A stretch of DNA of 6,341 nt, from positions 1 to 6,341 of the forward strand of contig CAJKJS010000089.1 in NCBI GenBank assembly GCA_905200265.1. The letters run 5' to 3'. The stretch is from an uncultured Oscillospiraceae bacterium (GTDB lineage Bacteria; Bacillota; Clostridia; Oscillospirales; Acutalibacteraceae). The notes below the pieces were generated by a model that ran no database searches, was not told the DNA's origin, and worked only from the letters and a program-made list of their open reading frames with translations. Both the position numbers and the translations under genes were made by a program. Below, piece by piece: positions 3,588 to 6,341 of the stretch. Positions within the stretch are counted from its first letter, which is position 1. The number at the start of each line of letters is the position of its first letter.

Positions 3588-6341
3588 ATGCGAATCGGAC
3601 TGGACGTGGGGTCCACAACTATTAAGTGCGTTGTACTCGATGAAAACGATCAAATTGTTTACGAAGCATATGAACGGCACTATTCCCGTATTACTGAAAA
3701 AATGAGCGAAATGCTCACCAGTCTAAAAGAAAAGTATGGCGACCGGGCACTCCTGTCGGTTTCCGGCAGCGCCGGCATGGGTATTGCTGAAACCTGCCAC
3801 CTGCCCTTCATTCAGGAAGTGTACGCCACACGGATTTCGGTTTCCCGCGTTCTGCCGGGGACCGATGCCATTATCGAATTGGGCGGCGAAGATGCCAAAA
3901 TTCTGTTTTTGACCGGCGGCATGGAAGTGCGTATGAACGGCAGCTGTGCCGGGGGCACCGGTGCTTTTATTGACCAGATGGCTACCCTGCTCAATTTGAA
4001 GCCCGATGAAATGAACGAGCTATCCAAAGAGCACGACAAAATATATACCATTGCATCCCGCTGCGGCGTATTCGCCAAATCGGACATTCAGCCCCTATTA
4101 AATCAGGGCGCTCGTAAGCAGGATGTCTCCATGAGTATTTTTGCGGCAGTGGCCAGCCAAACGATTGCGGGCCTGGCGCAGGGCCGTCCGATCAAAGGAA
4201 ACATCGTGTACCTGGGCGGGCCGCTTACGTTCCTATCGCAACTGCGGGTAGCGTTTGACAATGCACTGCACACCAAAGGGCTGTGCCCGGAACACTCCCT
4301 GTATTTCGTTGCCCTGGGCGCCGCCATGAGTAGCCAGGATGAAATCGACATGAGCCGCGCCATCGAGGAAGTCAATGACTACAGTCATCATGCCGCTTTC
4401 CGCTTCATTGAACCGCTGTTCCAAAACGAAGCGGAATACGACGAATTTGTGCGCCGTCATTCGTCGCGCAAAGCGCCCCGGGCTGACCTGAATGGCTATG
4501 AAGGCGACTGCTATTTGGGCATCGACTCCGGTTCCACCACCGTCAAAGCTGTGCTGCTGGATGACCAGGGCCGCCTGCTCAGCAGTATGTATAAGAGCAA
4601 TTCCGGCAACCCGGTACCCATTATCCGGGATTACCTGCTCGATCTGTTCCGCCAGCATCCCCATTTGCGCATCAAAAGCGGCGCTGTTACCGGGTACGGC
4701 GAAGAATTGATGAAAAATGCATTTGCCATGGATTACGGCATTGTGGAAACGGTGGCTCACTTTACCGCTGCCAAAACCTTCATGCCTGATGTAGACTTTG
4801 TCATCGACATCGGCGGTCAGGATATGAAATGCTTTAAAATCCGCAACGGCGCCATCGATAATATTTTCCTCAACGAAGCATGTTCCTCGGGCTGTGGTTC
4901 TTTTTTGCAGACCTTCGCCAGTACCCTGGGGTACAGCATTGAGGAATTTGCGAAACTGGGTCTCTATGCGAAGCACCCGGTGGACCTGGGGTCCCGTTGC
5001 ACGGTGTTTATGAATTCCAGCGTGAAGCAGGCTCAAAAAGACGGCGCTACGACAGCGGATATTTCGGCCGGTTTGTCGGTTTCTGTCGTAAAAAATGCCA
5101 TTTATAAAGTCATTCGTGCCCCCAGCGCCGAAGACTTAGGCCGCCGGATTGTGGTACAGGGCGGTACATTCCTCAACGACGCGGTACTGCGGGTATTTGA
5201 AAAAGAACTGGGCGTCGAAGTGATTCGGCCCGACATTTCGGGACTGATGGGTGCATATGGCGCTGCCGTGTATGCCCGCGAAAAGGGCGGCACCGGTCAC
5301 TGCAAGCTTACCCTCGAACTGCTGGAAAACTTCACCCACGAAGTCAAGGTTGTCAACTGTGGATTGTGCAGCAACCACTGCCGTCTAACAGTAAACCTCT
5401 TCGGTGACGGCCGGCGGTATATCGGTGGGAACCGGTGTGAAAAACCGGTCACTCACCGCAAATCGGACGAAAAAGAAGACCTGAATATTTTTGACTATAA
5501 ACTGCAAACGCTGCGCGCCATGGGCCCGGTTCCTCAGGAAAATTCCCGCGGAAAGATTGGTATTCCCATGGGGCTGAATATGTATGAAATGCTGCCGTTC
5601 TGGCACACACTATTTACTCAGCTGCGCTTTGAAGTGGTGCTATCCCCTGTTTCCAGCCGGGAACTGTATACCCTGGGTCAGCACACTATTCCCAGTGATA
5701 CCGTCTGTTTCCCCGCCAAATTGATGCATGGGCATGTCATCTCTCTGTTAAAGCAGGGCGTGGACGCTATTTTCTACCCGTGCATGTCCTATAATTTTGA
5801 TGAAAAACTGGGCGACAACCATTATAACTGCCCGGTAGTAGCCTATTATCCCGAAGTCATCGCCGCCAATACCCCGGAACTGGAAGGTGTGCCGTTTATT
5901 AAGGAATACCTGGGTATTCACCGCCGCAAGGACTTCCCTCTGCATCTGCTCTATGCGCTGTCGGATTACTTCCCCGGCATCACGTTAGAAGAAGTCCGTG
6001 CGGCCAGCACAGCGGCTTATAAAGCGTACGATGAGTACCGCAACGGCGTACGGGAAAAAGGCCAGGCCATTATTGAAGAGGCCCGCCGCCTGCACAAGCC
6101 CATCATCGTATTAAGCGGCCGTCCGTACCATCTGGACCCGGAAATCAACCACGGCATTGATAAGCTCATCACCAGCATGGGCGCCGCTGTTATCAGCGAA
6201 GACTGCATCAGCGGTCTTGTAAAAAAAGAACCGCGCCACGTGCTCAACCAGTGGACATACCACGCGCGGCTGTACTCCGCCGCCCAGTATATCTGTACTC
6301 AGCCTGATATGAACCGGGTACAGCTGGTTTCCTTTGGCTGC
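3588..6341 (+). CDS. fused 2-hydroxyacyl-CoA dehydratase activase / dehydratase-like protein (N-terminal part)
   Basis: The frame runs open to the window edge: 918 codons, no stop, so the C-terminus is missing (such fusions are often about 1400 residues). Two activase (BadF/HgdC-type, ASKHA-fold) domains come first. Domain 1: IGLDVGSTTIK at 3-13, SGSAGMG at 59-65, ELGGEDAKI at 97-105, NGSCAGGTGAF with Cys120, ASRCGVFAKSD with Cys159, YLGGP at 208-212. Domain 2: LGIDSGSTTVK at 310-320, TGYGEE at 368-373, IDIGGQDMKC at 406-415, NEACSSGCGSF with Cys432 and Cys436, SRCTVF with Cys471, QGGTFLND near 524-531. Cys591, 594, 598 and 617 form a cluster, then a DUF2229/dehydratase-like region starts near 652 (GKIGIP) with Cys707, Cys732 and Cys748. 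Activases hydrolyse ATP to pass a low-potential electron to the Fe-S cluster of their partner; fusion puts both in one chain. The substrate is unknown; a double-cubane-cluster reductase role is an alternative. Start: tandem ATGs at 3585 and 3588 with GGTGGG upstream; MRIGLDVG matches the family N-terminus. An in-frame ATG at 3516 could add 24 residues. Confidence 0.9.
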   Translation, partial: MRIGLDVGSTTIKCVVLDENDQIVYEAYERHYSRITEKMSEMLTSLKEKYGDRALLSVSGSAGMGIAETCHLPFIQEVYATRISVSRVLPGTDAIIELGGEDAKILFLTGGMEVRMNGSCAGGTGAFIDQMATLLNLKPDEMNELSKEHDKIYTIASRCGVFAKSDIQPLLNQGARKQDVSMSIFAAVASQTIAGLAQGRPIKGNIVYLGGPLTFLSQLRVAFDNALHTKGLCPEHSLYFVALGAAMSSQDEIDMSRAIEEVNDYSHHAAFRFIEPLFQNEAEYDEFVRRHSSRKAPRADLNGYEGDCYLGIDSGSTTVKAVLLDDQGRLLSSMYKSNSGNPVPIIRDYLLDLFRQHPHLRIKSGAVTGYGEELMKNAFAMDYGIVETVAHFTAAKTFMPDVDFVIDIGGQDMKCFKIRNGAIDNIFLNEACSSGCGSFLQTFASTLGYSIEEFAKLGLYAKHPVDLGSRCTVFMNSSVKQAQKDGATTADISAGLSVSVVKNAIYKVIRAPSAEDLGRRIVVQGGTFLNDAVLRVFEKELGVEVIRPDISGLMGAYGAAVYAREKGGTGHCKLTLELLENFTHEVKVVNCGLCSNHCRLTVNLFGDGRRYIGGNRCEKPVTHRKSDEKEDLNIFDYKLQTLRAMGPVPQENSRGKIGIPMGLNMYEMLPFWHTLFTQLRFEVVLSPVSSRELYTLGQHTIPSDTVCFPAKLMHGHVISLLKQGVDAIFYPCMSYNFDEKLGDNHYNCPVVAYYPEVIAANTPELEGVPFIKEYLGIHRRKDFPLHLLYALSDYFPGITLEEVRAASTAAYKAYDEYRNGVREKGQAIIEEARRLHKPIIVLSGRPYHLDPEINHGIDKLITSMGAAVISEDCISGLVKKEPRHVLNQWTYHARLYSAAQYICTQPDMNRVQLVSFGC

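Noticed and set aside
4233..5036. Long minus-strand open frame (267 codons) opposite the dehydratase fusion
   Set aside because: It lies wholly antisense to a clearly conserved activase coding region; its translation shows no family motif and it has no convincing start signal.
1..6341. CRISPR array, tRNA, IS element or phage genes
   Set aside because: No regularly spaced repeats, cloverleaf with CCA end, transposase motif or terminal inverted repeats were seen on either strand.

Overview
The window looks like chromosomal DNA of an anaerobic, gut-type member of the Clostridia (Firmicutes), perhaps near Oscillospiraceae/Ruminococcaceae. This rests on AGGAG-type ribosome binding sites, balanced base composition, a PfkB fructokinase, and a very large fused 2-hydroxyacyl-CoA dehydratase/activase of the kind common in such bacteria. 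Taxonomy is an inference; there is no rRNA or other marker gene in the window. I see no mobile element, CRISPR array, tRNA or phage gene.

Positions 1-2011, minus strand: a small operon read right to left. A PfkB sugar kinase (probable fructokinase) comes first. After 64 bases with a hairpin comes an unusual protein with four membrane segments and a C-terminal GNAT acetyltransferase domain. The first codons of a possible third gene run off the left edge.

Positions 2012-2178: a divergent control region. The same 12-base element, holding an extended -10 (TGnTATACT), occurs once on each strand facing outward. One copy should drive the kinase operon leftward and the other the ApbE-like gene rightward.

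Positions 2179-3237, plus strand: a membrane-anchored ApbE-family (FAD:protein FMN transferase) relative. It keeps the fold motifs but has lost several residues expected for metal binding and catalysis, so it may be a non-catalytic or altered member.

Positions 3238-3587: a gene-free stretch with a perfect 10-base palindrome, two promoter candidates, a structured RNA of about 120 nt with paired ends and a strong intrinsic terminator, and a short leader hairpin before the next gene. The RNA could be a free small RNA or a conditional terminator-type leader for the dehydratase gene. I cannot assign it to a known family.

Positions 3588-6341, plus strand: the first 918 codons of a fused enzyme with two tandem ATP-dependent activase domains, a cysteine-rich linker and the start of the dehydratase-type (DUF2229) region, still open at the right edge. 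The activase half should hydrolyse ATP to inject a low-potential electron into the Fe-S cluster of the dehydratase-like half. The most interesting items are the unidentified RNA and its alternative pairings, the degenerate ApbE and the mirrored promoter elements.
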